Assembly: GCF_900110505.1 (NCBI RefSeq)
Contig: NZ_FODZ01000004.1
Span: 137,309 to 201,308 of the forward strand
DNA: 64,000 bases
Source: Luteibacter sp. UNC138MFCol5.1
GTDB lineage: Bacteria; Pseudomonadota; Gammaproteobacteria; Xanthomonadales; Rhodanobacteraceae
Direction: 5' to 3'
The notes below the pieces were generated by a model that made no database searches, was not told the DNA's origin, and saw nothing but the letters and a program-made list of their open reading frames with translations. Shown here one piece after another: positions 17,028 to 25,293 of the stretch. Each line of letters begins with the position of its first letter. Within the stretch, counting starts at the first letter, position 1. The translations under genes were made by a program, and so were the position numbers.

Positions 17028-17267
17028 GTGCATCGTCGTACCGTTGGGCAGTACTCCGTCGAGGTCCGGACGCTTAAAACGCTGACCGGAACCTGGAAAG
17101 CCGCGTACATCGTCGAGCCCGCCGCAGACGCCGGGCCCCACGATTTCGTGATGATCACGCTTCTCGACGAGTTCGAGGTCGAGCGCGCGGCGGTCGACGC
17201 GGCGATGACCCGGGGCATGCGCCATGCCGAATGGCTCGCGGACGCCCGCAGCGCCTATTCCGGTTGA
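17028..17267 (+). CDS. Small hypothetical protein
   Basis: A 79-residue protein starting at GTG with GGGAGT upstream. It contains VGQYSVEVRTLKTLTGTWKAAYIVEP and a helical C terminus (EFEVERAAVDAAMTRGMRHAEWL). No signal or membrane segment. An ATG two bases earlier is in another frame. No family recognised. Confidence 0.5.
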   Translation: MHRRTVGQYSVEVRTLKTLTGTWKAAYIVEPAADAGPHDFVMITLLDEFEVERAAVDAAMTRGMRHAEWLADARSAYSG

Positions 17268-17371
17268 CGTGACCCGGGCGGCGACTCCGCCGTGACGCGA
17301 CGGCGACGGCACCGCTCCTAGCGTGCCATCCGACGAGGGCCAAGGGGGCCCTTCCGCCGGAGTAAGCCCAG

Positions 17372-17596
17372 TTGCAGCGCACGACTCTCTACGTACCCTT
17401 CAACGCGTCGTCCCGTGGGCAATGGACCCTGCGTCGCAATGCCGAACTGGTCGGGCAATACCCCACGCGCGACGAGGCGTTGCGGCACGCTCACACCCTG
17501 ACCGCCGCCATCCGGAGCCAGCCCGGACACACCGTCGAGATCAAGATCGAGGACGAGGCCGGCCTCTGGCATGCCACGGACCAGGACAAGGAGTGA
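17372..17596 (+). CDS. Small DUF2188-like protein
   Basis: A 74-residue protein starting at TTG with a GGAG upstream. The pattern TLYVPF...WTLRRNAELVGQYPTRDEALRHAHTLTAAI followed by VEIKIEDEAGLW resembles DUF2188-type small beta-alpha-beta proteins of unknown function. It ends 68 bases before the mrfA-like helicase gene; co-transcription is possible. Confidence 0.6.
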   Translation: MQRTTLYVPFNASSRGQWTLRRNAELVGQYPTRDEALRHAHTLTAAIRSQPGHTVEIKIEDEAGLWHATDQDKE

Positions 17597-17664
17597 CCTC
17601 CGGTCGCAGCATCTGAGACGCAAGCCGGCCATAACGGGCGACCTCCCGTCGCCCGGTTTCCGCC

Positions 17665-20082
17665 ATGGCCGCCTATCTGAAAGCACTTCGGGCCGACGAG
17701 TCCGATACCGTCCTCGCCAGCCACCACGACGGCCGGACCCTTGCCCATCGCCTGACCGATAAATACGGCGACCGCGTCTGCTCCGCCTTCACCGTGTTCG
17801 GTCGGGAAGGGAGCTTCGCGCCGTTGCCCGGCGACCTGCCTCCGTCACTCGCCTCGGCGCTGACCGCGCGCGGCATCGAGCGGCTCTACAGCCACCAGCA
17901 GGAAGCCTGGGAAGCGGCCCGTGCAGGCCGCCACGTGCTCGTGGCCACGCCGACCGCGTCCGGCAAGACCCTCTGCTACACGATGCCGGTGCTCTCCTCG
18001 GTGCTCGAGGCCGGAGCCAAGGCGCTCTACCTGTTCCCCACCAAGGCGCTGGCGCAGGACCAGGTCTCCGAGCTGCTGGACATCAACCGCGCCGGCGACC
18101 TCGGGGTGAAGGCCTTCACCTTTGACGGCGACACGCCGGGCGATGCGCGCCAGGCGATCCGCCTCCACGGCGACGTGGTGGTCAGCAACCCCGACATGCT
18201 CCACCAGGCGATCCTGCCGCACCACACGAAGTGGGCGCAGTTCTTCGAGAACCTGCGTTACGTGGTGATCGACGAGATCCATACCTATCGTGGCGTGTTC
18301 GGCTCGCACCTGGCCAACGTGCTGCGTCGGCTGAAGCGCATCTGCGCCTTCTACGGCGTCACCCCGCAGTTCGTGCTGTGCTCCGCCACCATCGGCAACG
18401 CCACCGAGCACGCGCAGGCGCTGATCGAGGACGACGTCGTCACCGTCAGCCGAAGCGGCGCGCCCAGTGGCGACAAGCACGTGCTGCTCTGGAATCCGCC
18501 GGTGGTCAATCCCGACCTCGGCCTGCGCGCGTCGGCCCGCTCGCAGACCAACCTGATCGCCCGCGTGGCGATCAAGGCGAAGATGAAGACGCTGGTCTTC
18601 GCGCAATCGCGCCTGATGGTGGAGGTGCTCACCAAGTACCTGAAGGACGTCTTCGACCACGACACGCGCAAGCCCGCGCGCATCCGGGCATACCGCGGCG
18701 GTTACCTGCCGACGGAGCGCCGCGACGTGGAGCGCCAGATGCGCGCGGGCACCGTCGACGGGATCGTGTCGACCTCCGCGCTGGAGCTCGGCGTGGACAT
18801 CGGCAGCCTCGATGCCGTGGTGCTGAACGGCTACCCGGGTTCCATCGCCGCCACGTGGCAGCGCTTCGGCCGCGCGGGGCGCCGCCAGCAGCCGTCGCTC
18901 GGTGTGCTGGTCGCGACGAGCGCGCCGCTGGACCAGTACCTCATGCGGCATCCTGCCTTCCTCACCGAGGCGAGTCCGGAACATGCCCGCATCCAGCCGG
19001 ATCAGCCCCTGATCCTGCTCGACCACATCCGCTGCGCGGCCTTCGAGCTGCCGTTTCTCGCCGGCGACCGTTTCGGCCCCGACGACGCCGAAGCCTATCT
19101 GCAGGTGCTCGCGGAAGCGGAAGTGCTGCACCAGGAGGGCGAGCGCTGGGAATGGATCGCCGACAGCTATCCCGCGAACGCGGTGAGCCTGCGTTCGGTC
19201 GCCGACGGCAACTTCGTCGTGGTCGATCGCACCGAAGGCCGGCAGACGATCATCGCCGAGGTCGATTATTCGGCCGCCGCGCTCACCCTGTACGAAGGCG
19301 CGATCCACATGATCCAGTCCGTGCCCTACCAGGTGGAGCGGCTCGACTGGGAGGGGCGCAAGGCGTACTGCACGCGCACCCACGTCGATTACTACACCGA
19401 CGCCATCGACTACACCAAGCTCAAGGAGCTGGAGTGTTTCGACGGGCGCAACGCGGGCGAGGGCAGTGCGCGCCATGGCGAGGTGCACGTCGTGCGGCGC
19501 GTCTCCGGCTACAAGAAAATCCGTTACTACACCCACGAGAACATCGGCTACGGTCCCGTGAACCTGCCGGACCAGGAGCTGCATTCCACGGCGGTCTGGT
19601 GGCAACTGCCGCAGACCGTGCTCGACGCGGCATTCCGCTCCCGCCAGCATGCGCTCGACGGCTTCCTCGGCGCGGCCTACGCGCTGCACACCGCCGCCAT
19701 CGTCGCGGTGATGGCCGAACCGCGCGACCTTCAGAAAGCGGTGGGTTCCGGCGACGGCGGCTGGTCGGCCCAGGTGGATGCCGGCGGGCGAGGGCAGATC
19801 CGCGCGCCCGACGGAGGGCTGGCGCTGCCGGACGCCCTCGAGCGATTCCTGCCCACGGTGTACCTCTACGACAATTTCCCCGGCGGCGTCGGGCTGAGCG
19901 AGCCCTTGTTCCAGCGGGCGCCGGAGCTGCTGAACCACGCGGCGGCGACGATCCGGGGCTGCGAGTGCAAGGCCGGCTGTCCGGGTTGCGTGGGTCCCGT
20001 GCTCGCGGCCGACGAGGGGCGCGAGGAAACGCCGCGCGCGCTGGCCCTGCGCGTGCTGACGTTGCTGGGGGCGTCCGCGTGA
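17665..20082 (+). CDS. mrfA: MrfA-like DEAD/DEAH helicase with C-terminal cysteine cluster
   Basis: An 805-residue superfamily 2 helicase of the YprA/MrfA family. Motifs: a Q-motif-like YSHQQEAW near 75; Walker A ATPTASGKT at 94-102; DEIH at 203-206; SAT in VLCSATIG near 250; helicase C motifs STSALELGVDIG near 377 and QRFGRAGRR near 405. The last 60 residues form the MrfA C-terminal module, with a four-Cys site (Cys766, 768, 772, 775 in GCECKAGCPGC) that in this family binds zinc. Family knowledge: Bacillus MrfA works with the exonuclease MrfB to excise mitomycin C adducts. The next gene overlaps by 4 bases and is a MrfB homologue, so the pair probably forms one DNA-repair unit. Confidence 0.88.
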   Translation: MAAYLKALRADESDTVLASHHDGRTLAHRLTDKYGDRVCSAFTVFGREGSFAPLPGDLPPSLASALTARGIERLYSHQQEAWEAARAGRHVLVATPTASGKTLCYTMPVLSSVLEAGAKALYLFPTKALAQDQVSELLDINRAGDLGVKAFTFDGDTPGDARQAIRLHGDVVVSNPDMLHQAILPHHTKWAQFFENLRYVVIDEIHTYRGVFGSHLANVLRRLKRICAFYGVTPQFVLCSATIGNATEHAQALIEDDVVTVSRSGAPSGDKHVLLWNPPVVNPDLGLRASARSQTNLIARVAIKAKMKTLVFAQSRLMVEVLTKYLKDVFDHDTRKPARIRAYRGGYLPTERRDVERQMRAGTVDGIVSTSALELGVDIGSLDAVVLNGYPGSIAATWQRFGRAGRRQQPSLGVLVATSAPLDQYLMRHPAFLTEASPEHARIQPDQPLILLDHIRCAAFELPFLAGDRFGPDDAEAYLQVLAEAEVLHQEGERWEWIADSYPANAVSLRSVADGNFVVVDRTEGRQTIIAEVDYSAAALTLYEGAIHMIQSVPYQVERLDWEGRKAYCTRTHVDYYTDAIDYTKLKELECFDGRNAGEGSARHGEVHVVRRVSGYKKIRYYTHENIGYGPVNLPDQELHSTAVWWQLPQTVLDAAFRSRQHALDGFLGAAYALHTAAIVAVMAEPRDLQKAVGSGDGGWSAQVDAGGRGQIRAPDGGLALPDALERFLPTVYLYDNFPGGVGLSEPLFQRAPELLNHAAATIRGCECKAGCPGCVGPVLAADEGREETPRALALRVLTLLGASA

Positions 20083-20957
20083 GCGATCTGGCGTCGCGCC
20101 TCGCGGCCCTGCGTCGGCAGGCCGGCGTCCGCGCTCCCGAGCCCGCGCCCACGGCGCGGGCACCCGCGGCTCCGGTCCCGAACCGGCCGGATCTCGCCTT
20201 GCTCCGCCGCATGGCCGGCGTGCGCGAACGCATCGCGCAACCGCGTTCGCCATTGCGTGCCGCGACGCGCGACGTGCCGGGCGAGGAGATCGCGTCGGGG
20301 CTGCGCTATCTCGAACGACGTTTCCAGGTCACCGATGCGCCGGCGGAATTCGATCTCACCTTTGCCCGCCTGACGACGGCGCGGCGCGAACACCTGCTGC
20401 ACTTCGACACGGAGACGACGGGCCTGGCCGGTGGTACCGGCACACGCGCGTTCATGATCGGCGCCGCCGACTGGCACGACGGCGGTCTGCGCGTCCGTCA
20501 GCTCTACATGACGACGATGGCGGCCGAGACAGCCATGCTTCGCGCGTTCACCGGGTGGATCGACGCGGACACGGTGCTCGTCAGCTACAACGGAAAATCG
20601 TACGACGCGCCGTTGCTGGCGACGCGCTACCGTCTGGCGCGGATGCCGAACCCACTGCACGGGCTGATCCACGTCGATCTGCTGCACCCGATGCGCCGAC
20701 GGTTTCGCCAGGTGTGGGAGAACTGCAGGATGCAGACGGCCGAACGCAAACTCCTGCGTATCGTCCGCGAGGACGATCTGCCGGGCTCGGAAGCGCCACG
20801 TGCCTGGCTCACCTATCTGCGCGGCGGCGCATCGACCGATCTCGTCCGCGTGGCGGAACACAATCTGCAGGACGTCCGCAGCCTGAGCGGCCTGCTGGTG
20901 GAAGCCCACGGCTGGGCGGAAAGCGACGCCACTTCGCCCGCCGGTTACGAAAAATAG
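20079..20957 (+). CDS. mrfB: MrfB-like DEDD exonuclease
   Basis: A 292-residue protein of the RNase H-like YprB/MrfB exonuclease family. The DEDD-type catalytic set is visible: Asp110 and Glu112 in LHFDTETTG, Asp176 in SYNGKSYDAPLL, then His261 and Asp265 in EHNLQDVRSLSGL. It begins at GTG overlapping the helicase TGA by 4 bases (translational coupling). The first 60 residues are Pro/Ala/Arg-rich and likely disordered. The TPR tail of Bacillus MrfB is absent. Family knowledge: 3'-5' exonuclease partner of MrfA in excision of mitomycin C lesions. Confidence 0.87.
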   Translation: MSDLASRLAALRRQAGVRAPEPAPTARAPAAPVPNRPDLALLRRMAGVRERIAQPRSPLRAATRDVPGEEIASGLRYLERRFQVTDAPAEFDLTFARLTTARREHLLHFDTETTGLAGGTGTRAFMIGAADWHDGGLRVRQLYMTTMAAETAMLRAFTGWIDADTVLVSYNGKSYDAPLLATRYRLARMPNPLHGLIHVDLLHPMRRRFRQVWENCRMQTAERKLLRIVREDDLPGSEAPRAWLTYLRGGASTDLVRVAEHNLQDVRSLSGLLVEAHGWAESDATSPAGYEK

Positions 20958-21003
20958 ACGCCCGCCCGCGCAGGCTGGCGACATGGCTGCGAGGTGAATA
21001 TCG

Positions 21004-21162
21004 ATGAATGACGACCTGAAGCCCTGCGATCACGACGGGTGCAACTGCCGCGTTCCCGTCTCGCGCGATTTCTGCAGCGAAAGCTGCCGCATGGCGGCCG
21101 AGAGCCAGAACATGGGCAGTACGTGCGAATGTGGACATGCCGCGTGCGAGCAGCGCCAATGA
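21004..21162 (+). CDS. Metallothionein-like small Cys-rich protein
   Basis: A 52-residue protein starting MNDDLKP with eight Cys in the spacing C-x4-C-x-C, C-x3-C, C-x-C-x3-C. The pieces CDHDGCNCRV, FCSESC and CECGHAAC match the bacterial SmtA-type metallothionein pattern (C..C.C, YCSE.C, CGH..C). The last C-x-C of SmtA is reduced to one Cys (ACEQRQ). Family knowledge: such proteins bind Zn or Cd through Cys thiolates and one or two His. It lies 46 bases after mrfB and 14 bases before a second small gene, so it may be on the mrfAB transcript. Confidence 0.75.
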   Translation: MNDDLKPCDHDGCNCRVPVSRDFCSESCRMAAESQNMGSTCECGHAACEQRQ

Positions 21163-21176
21163 ACGGAGCGAGTGAT

Positions 21177-21326
21177 ATGACGAACGATGGTAAACAACAG
21201 ACGCCCGGCTACCGGGAAGACAATCTCAAGCCGTCGCATGGCAAACCGAAGGTGCCCGGGGAAGGGCACCCGCAGGAGTCTCAGAACATGCCGAAGGACA
21301 AGCCCGGCAAGCAGAATTCGCCGTAA
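21177..21326 (+). CDS. Very small hydrophilic protein
   Basis: A 49-residue Lys/Pro/Gly/Gln-rich protein (MTNDGKQQTPGYRED...), probably disordered, with no Cys, no signal and no membrane segment. GGAG precedes the ATG at 21177. The composition (PKDKPGKQNSP at the end) is unlike any family I recognise. Its position 14 bases after the metallothionein-like gene suggests co-expression. Confidence 0.5.
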   Translation: MTNDGKQQTPGYREDNLKPSHGKPKVPGEGHPQESQNMPKDKPGKQNSP

Positions 21327-21335
21327 CCGGGATAG

Positions 21336-21401
21336 GTAGGAGCGCACCTGGGCGCGATTGGGGCTGGCGGAGAAACAAATCGCGCCCAGGTGCGCTCCTA
21401 C
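21336..21401. repeat. Paired palindromic (REP/BIME-like) element, GTAGGAGC family
   Basis: Two perfect 24-base inverted arms (21336-21359 and 21378-21401) flank an 18-base loop. Each arm begins GTAGGAGCGC on its own strand. The element sits between converging genes and could act as a bidirectional terminator. A second member of the same family is at 37458-37554. Confidence 0.9.
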
Positions 21402-21412
21402 GGTTTATCTGA

Positions 21413-21994
21413 TCAGGCCGCCTTGCGGATCAGGCCGGCGATGCCGGCGATGGCCTTGCTCACCGCCGTGGCCTTGTGTTCGTCGCCCATCGCGAGGCCT
21501 TCGGCACGGACGAACTCGATGTCCGTCACGCCGAGGAAACCGAACAGGGCGCGCAGGTAGGGCTCCTGGAAGTCCATGCCGGCCGCCGGACCTTCGGTGT
21601 ACACGCCGCCGCGCGACGAGGCGATGATCACGCGCTTGCCACCCGCCAGGCCCTCGGGACCCGCGGACGAGTAGCGGAACGTCTTGCCCGCGACGGCGAT
21701 ACGGTCGATCCAGGCCTTCAGGGTGCTGCTGACGCTGAAGTTGTACATCGGCGCACCGATGACGACGACGTCCGCGGCGAGGAACTCTTCCATCACACGG
21801 GCCGCTTCGATGTCGGCCGGATTGTCCTCGCCGACCGGCATGGACCACGGGGCGAGGGGAGCGGCGTGCAGGTCGCGATAGGTGACCTCGGTACCCGGAT
21901 GGCTCTGGACGAACTCGGCCACGATCGCCGCGGTCAGGCCGCGCGTCACGGAATAGGTACCCAGCGCGCTGGCGTCGATGTGCAGGAGTTTCAT
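21413..21994 (-). CDS. azoR: FMN-dependent NADH-azoreductase
   Basis: A 193-residue flavodoxin-fold oxidoreductase of the AzoR family. Motifs: MKLLHIDASA at the start (phosphate-binding of FMN), PMYNFSVSSTLKAWIDRIAVAGKTF near 90-115 (the family hallmark) and IIASSRGGVYTEGP near 135. Family knowledge: it reduces azo compounds and quinones with two electrons from NADH as a homodimer. It is divergent from a LysR-type gene 129 bases away that probably regulates it. A GAGGAA precedes the ATG. Confidence 0.92.
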   Translation of the reverse strand: MKLLHIDASALGTYSVTRGLTAAIVAEFVQSHPGTEVTYRDLHAAPLAPWSMPVGEDNPADIEAARVMEEFLAADVVVIGAPMYNFSVSSTLKAWIDRIAVAGKTFRYSSAGPEGLAGGKRVIIASSRGGVYTEGPAAGMDFQEPYLRALFGFLGVTDIEFVRAEGLAMGDEHKATAVSKAIAGIAGLIRKAA

Positions 21995-22070
21995 GGCGGT
22001 TCCTCGGTAAGGTGCGTCGCTTGCGGCGGCGGTATGAGCGCAACGATACGCCGTCGACAATCCCGCGATT

Positions 22071-22109
22071 AGTCCGCTTGGAGTAGACTGATTGTTTCGC
22101 GAGCGAAAC
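22071..22109. promoter_or_regulatory. LysR-type operator candidate in the azoR-lysR intergenic region
   Basis: AGTC-N11-GACT (22071-22089) is a short inverted repeat of the kind bound by LysR regulators. It is followed by GTTTCGC-GA-GCGAAAC (22094-22109), a 7-bp perfect inverted repeat. Both lie between the divergent starts at 21994 and 22124. Confidence 0.45.
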
Positions 22110-22123
22110 GACGGGAGCCTCCG

Positions 22124-23152
22124 ATGGACGGCGCGCTGCAGGACCTCAACGATCTGTACTTCTTCGCCTCGGTGGTCGAGCACGGCGGGTTTTCGGCGGC
22201 CGGGCGGGCGCTGGGGATCCCCAAGTCGCGCCTGAGCAAGCGTATCGCCCAGCTCGAAGACCGCCTCGGCGTGCGTCTGCTCCAGCGAACGACGCGGCGT
22301 TTCGTCGTCACCGAGATCGGCGAGCGCTTCTACCAGCACTGCCGCGCGGTGCTCGAGGAGGCCCGGGCGGCCCAGGATGCCGTCGACGAACTCCGGACCG
22401 AGCCGCGAGGCGTCGTCCGCGTCAGCTGCCCGATCTCCCTGGCGCAGAACGTCCTCGGGCCGATGCTTCCGGCCTTCATGCTCGAACATCCGAAGGTGCA
22501 GGTCCGCGTCACGGCGACGAATCGCCGCGTCGATCTCATCGGCGAGGGTTACGACGTCGCCATCCGCGTCCGCGAAAAGCTCGACACCGACGCCACGCTG
22601 GTACTGCGCAGCATCGGTTACGCGCGCAGCCTCCTCGTGGCGAGCCCGAAATTCCTCGACTCGAACGGGCGGCCGAAGACCCTCAACGACCTGGCGCTGC
22701 TGCCGGCGCTGTCGATGTACGAGCATGAGGGGGCGCAGGTCTGGGAACTGGTCGACGCCAGTGGCAAGAAGGCGGCTGTCGAGGTCAAGCCGCGACTGGT
22801 GAGCGGCGATTTTTCCGTCCTGATCGCGGCGGCCGTGCAGTGCTGCGGCGTCGCGCTTCTTCCCGAGGACTACTGCGGGCCGCTGCTGTCGAGCGGCGAC
22901 CTCGAATGGGTGCTGCCCGAATACACGACGGCGCAGGGCACCTTGCATTTCGTCTATCCCAGCCGGCGCGGCCTCCTGCCGGCCGTCCGCAGCTTCGTGG
23001 ACTTCCTCGCCGAGCGCCTGCCCAAGGCGCAGGCCGAGTTCCATAAGGACTGCCAGAAGGTGGCCGAGCATCCCGAGCAGGCCGGGGCGATCCGCCTTGC
23101 CCGCATGGTAGGATCGGACGTCTCGACGGCGTTTGGCCGTCCAAACGAATAA
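22124..23152 (+). CDS. LysR-family transcriptional regulator
   Basis: A 342-residue LysR regulator. The winged-helix domain (about 8-66) reads LYFFASVVEHGGFSAAGRALGIPKSRLSKRIAQLEDRLGVRLLQRTTR. An effector-binding domain follows (about 95-300). The C-terminal tail of about 40 residues is longer than usual. GGGAGCC precedes the ATG. It is divergent from azoR, the usual arrangement for a quinone- or redox-responsive activator. Its last codons contain the shared methionine-salvage promoter element. Confidence 0.92.
   Translation: MDGALQDLNDLYFFASVVEHGGFSAAGRALGIPKSRLSKRIAQLEDRLGVRLLQRTTRRFVVTEIGERFYQHCRAVLEEARAAQDAVDELRTEPRGVVRVSCPISLAQNVLGPMLPAFMLEHPKVQVRVTATNRRVDLIGEGYDVAIRVREKLDTDATLVLRSIGYARSLLVASPKFLDSNGRPKTLNDLALLPALSMYEHEGAQVWELVDASGKKAAVEVKPRLVSGDFSVLIAAAVQCCGVALLPEDYCGPLLSSGDLEWVLPEYTTAQGTLHFVYPSRRGLLPAVRSFVDFLAERLPKAQAEFHKDCQKVAEHPEQAGAIRLARMVGSDVSTAFGRPNE
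23101..23146 (+). promoter_or_regulatory. Promoter/operator element of ybdL, shared with mtnB
   Basis: CCGCATGGTAGGATCG (23101-23116) contains a -10-like TAGGAT. After 14 bases comes GTTTGGCCGTCCAAAC (23131-23146), an inverted repeat ending 15 bases before the ybdL ATG. The same pair (one mismatch in the 16-mer, TTTGG-N4-CCAAA palindrome) lies directly upstream of mtnB at 28379-28415. The element overlaps the 3' end of the lysR coding region. Confidence 0.6.
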
Positions 23153-23161
23153 GGGCAACGC

Positions 23162-24307
23162 ATGCAGCTCGAAACCAAGCTTCCCAAGGTCGGCACCACC
23201 ATCTTCAGCGTCATGAGCCAGCTGGCGGTGGAGCACAAGGCGGTGAACCTGGGGCAGGGCTTCCCCGATTTCGAACCGCCGGAGGCGCTGCGCGATTCGA
23301 TCACGCGCGCCATGGCCGAGGGCAAGAACCAGTACGCCCCCGGCGTGGGCATTCCGAAGCTGCGCGAACAGATCGCGGCGAAGACCGAGCGCCTCTATGG
23401 GCACCGCGTGAGCCCCGATACCGAGGTGACGGTGACGTCCGGCGCGACGGAGGCCCTGTTCTCCGCCATCGCCGCGGTCGTACGCGCGGGCGACGAGGTC
23501 ATCGTGTTCGATCCGTGCTACGACAGCTACGAGCCCGCCATCGAGCTGCAGGGCGCGCGCGCGGTGCACATCCCGCTGACGCTGCCGTCCTTCGCCATCG
23601 ACTGGCAGCGCGTGCGCGACGCGATCACGCCGAAGACGCGCATGATCCTCGTCAACTCCCCGCACAACCCGTCGGGTGCCGTGCTCTCGCGCGCCGACCT
23701 CGATGCCCTCGCCGCGATCGTGCGCGACACGTCGATCGTCGTGCTCTCGGACGAGGTCTACGAGCACATCGTCTTCGACGGCGCGGAGCATCAGAGCGTG
23801 CTTCGCCACGCCGAACTCGCAGCACGCAGCATCGTGGTCTCGTCGTTTGGCAAGACCTACCATTGCACCGGCTGGAAGGTCGGGTACGCCATCGCACCCA
23901 AGGCCCTGACGGCCGAGTTCCGCAAGGTGCACCAGTACCTCACCTTCTGCACGTTCAACCCGGCGCAGTGGGCGTTCGCGGAATTCCTCGAATCGACGCC
24001 CGAGCACTACCTCGAACTGCCCGCGTTCTACCAGGCCAAGCGCGACCGTTTCCGGGCGCTGCTCGCGCCCTCGCGGCTGAAGCTGCTCGACGTGCCGGGC
24101 GGTTACTTCCAACTGGTGGATTACGGCGCCATCCGCGACGTCGACGACATCAACTTCAGCGAGTGGCTCGTGCGCGAGGGCGGCGTGGCCGCCATTCCGC
24201 TGAGCCCGTTCTACGAAAGCGCGCCGGATACGCGGCTGGTCCGCCTGTGCTTCGCGAAGAACGACGCCACCATGGAAGCCGCCGCGGAGCTCCTGTGCAA
24301 ACTCTGA
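23162..24307 (+). CDS. ybdL: Methionine/ketomethiobutyrate aminotransferase (YbdL-like)
   Basis: A 381-residue fold type I PLP aminotransferase of the YbdL/KAT class. The PLP lysine is in VVSSFGKTYHCTGWKVGY. Other family patterns are NLGQGFPDFEPPEAL near 30, NQYAPGVGIPKLREQIA near 56, NSPHNPSGAVLS near 165 and DEVYEHIVFDG near 195, with the C-terminal VRLCFAKND carrying the carboxylate-binding Arg. Family knowledge: YbdL prefers methionine, glutamine and aromatic donors and can re-aminate 2-keto-4-methylthiobutyrate. It overlaps the omega-amidase gene by 13 bases and shares a promoter element with the mtn operon, so it probably performs the last step of methionine salvage. Confidence 0.88.
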   Translation: MQLETKLPKVGTTIFSVMSQLAVEHKAVNLGQGFPDFEPPEALRDSITRAMAEGKNQYAPGVGIPKLREQIAAKTERLYGHRVSPDTEVTVTSGATEALFSAIAAVVRAGDEVIVFDPCYDSYEPAIELQGARAVHIPLTLPSFAIDWQRVRDAITPKTRMILVNSPHNPSGAVLSRADLDALAAIVRDTSIVVLSDEVYEHIVFDGAEHQSVLRHAELAARSIVVSSFGKTYHCTGWKVGYAIAPKALTAEFRKVHQYLTFCTFNPAQWAFAEFLESTPEHYLELPAFYQAKRDRFRALLAPSRLKLLDVPGGYFQLVDYGAIRDVDDINFSEWLVREGGVAAIPLSPFYESAPDTRLVRLCFAKNDATMEAAAELLCKL

Positions 24308-25098
24308 CCGTCTCCCTCGTGCAGGGCGCCACGCGCTGGCACGACGCCCCCGCCAATCGCGAGTACTACGGGCGCCTGGTTCGCGGCGCGGCGCGCAGCG
24401 ACCTGATCGTGCTTCCCGAGACGTTCCTCTCGGGCTTCACCAACGACACCCTGGGCAACGCCGAGGCCATGGACGGCCCCAGCGTCGCCTGGATGCGCGC
24501 GCTGGCGACGGAAGTCGACGCCACGCTGACCGGCAGCCTCGTGATCCGCGAGGGCGACACGGTCTACAACCGCCTGATCTGGGCGTCGCCCGACGGCTCG
24601 CTCGCGTATTACGACAAGCGTCACCTGTTCCGCATGGCCGGCGAGCACACGCGCTACGGTGGCGGCCGCGATCGCCTCATCGTCGAGCTGAAGGGTTGGC
24701 GGATCCTGCCGCAGGTCTGCTACGACCTGCGTTTCCCCGTCTGGCTGCGCAACGGCCGTCGCGAGGAAGCCGCCGGAGGCATGGACTACGACCTGGCCCT
24801 GTTCGTGGCGAACTGGCCGGCGCCGCGCCGTCAACCGTGGCGCACGCTGTTGCGCGCGCGGGCCATCGAAAATCTTTCGTACGTGATCGGCGTGAACCGC
24901 GTCGGCATCGACGGCAACGATCACCCTTACGCGGGCGACAGCGCGATCATCGATCCGGTCGGCGAGCCGCTGGTGGAACTGGGCCCGCAGGAGCAGGTGG
25001 TCACCGTCGCGATCGATCCGGCACCGTTGAAGGCGCACCGGGAACGTTTTCCCGCGTGGATGGATGCGGATCGGTTCTCTTTGGATGTGTCGGTCTGA
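24295..25098 (+). CDS. yafV: Omega-amidase (YafV/Nit2-like nitrilase superfamily)
   Basis: A 267-residue carbon-nitrogen hydrolase with the Glu-Lys-Cys triad: Glu in VLPETFLSGF, Lys in YYDKRHLF and Cys in QVCYDLRFP. Family knowledge: omega-amidase removes the amide of 2-oxoglutaramate and 2-oxosuccinamate, products of glutamine- or asparagine-dependent transamination. The GTG at 24295 overlaps the aminotransferase stop region by 13 bases, so the two are translationally coupled and make a functional pair in which the hydrolase pulls the transamination forward. Confidence 0.9.
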   Translation: MQTLTVSLVQGATRWHDAPANREYYGRLVRGAARSDLIVLPETFLSGFTNDTLGNAEAMDGPSVAWMRALATEVDATLTGSLVIREGDTVYNRLIWASPDGSLAYYDKRHLFRMAGEHTRYGGGRDRLIVELKGWRILPQVCYDLRFPVWLRNGRREEAAGGMDYDLALFVANWPAPRRQPWRTLLRARAIENLSYVIGVNRVGIDGNDHPYAGDSAIIDPVGEPLVELGPQEQVVTVAIDPAPLKAHRERFPAWMDADRFSLDVSV

Positions 25099-25133
25099 GC
25101 GATGACGGGTGGGGCGAGCACCCATCGCCGATA

Positions 25134-25210
25134 CGATCGGGTGCTTGCGTCAGACGCTCAGCGTGCAGATGAAGCGGCCGCGGTGAACGGTACCGCCGGG
25201 CCGATCGCGG
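25134..25210. repeat. Duplicated copy of the 3' end of the C13 peptidase gene
   Basis: These 77 bases match 25368-25444 with two mismatches (25169 and 25179). The matched segment covers the stop codon and the last 17 codons of the C13 peptidase gene plus the adjoining REP edge. Here it has no gene attached, so it is a remnant duplication. The stretch 25211-25293 shows nothing recognisable. Confidence 0.85.
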
Positions 25211-25293
25211 TGCTTTCCCGTCGAACGCGATCGAGGCTCATCGCGAGCGCTTCCCGGCGTGGCGGAGGCATGACGGGGTGGGGCGAGCACCCA

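Noticed and set aside
17845-20253. An 802-codon open frame antisense to the helicase gene
   Set aside because: It is a high-GC shadow: no recognisable domain, while the plus strand has every helicase motif.
18231-20957. A 908-residue version of MrfB
   Set aside because: The first 616 codons are a shadow frame inside the helicase. The GTG at 20079 overlaps the helicase stop by 4 bases and starts the domain.
25211-25293. A further pseudogene between the two peptidase 3'-end copies
   Set aside because: Beyond the 77-bp duplication I see no similarity to the rest of the peptidase gene or to another protein.
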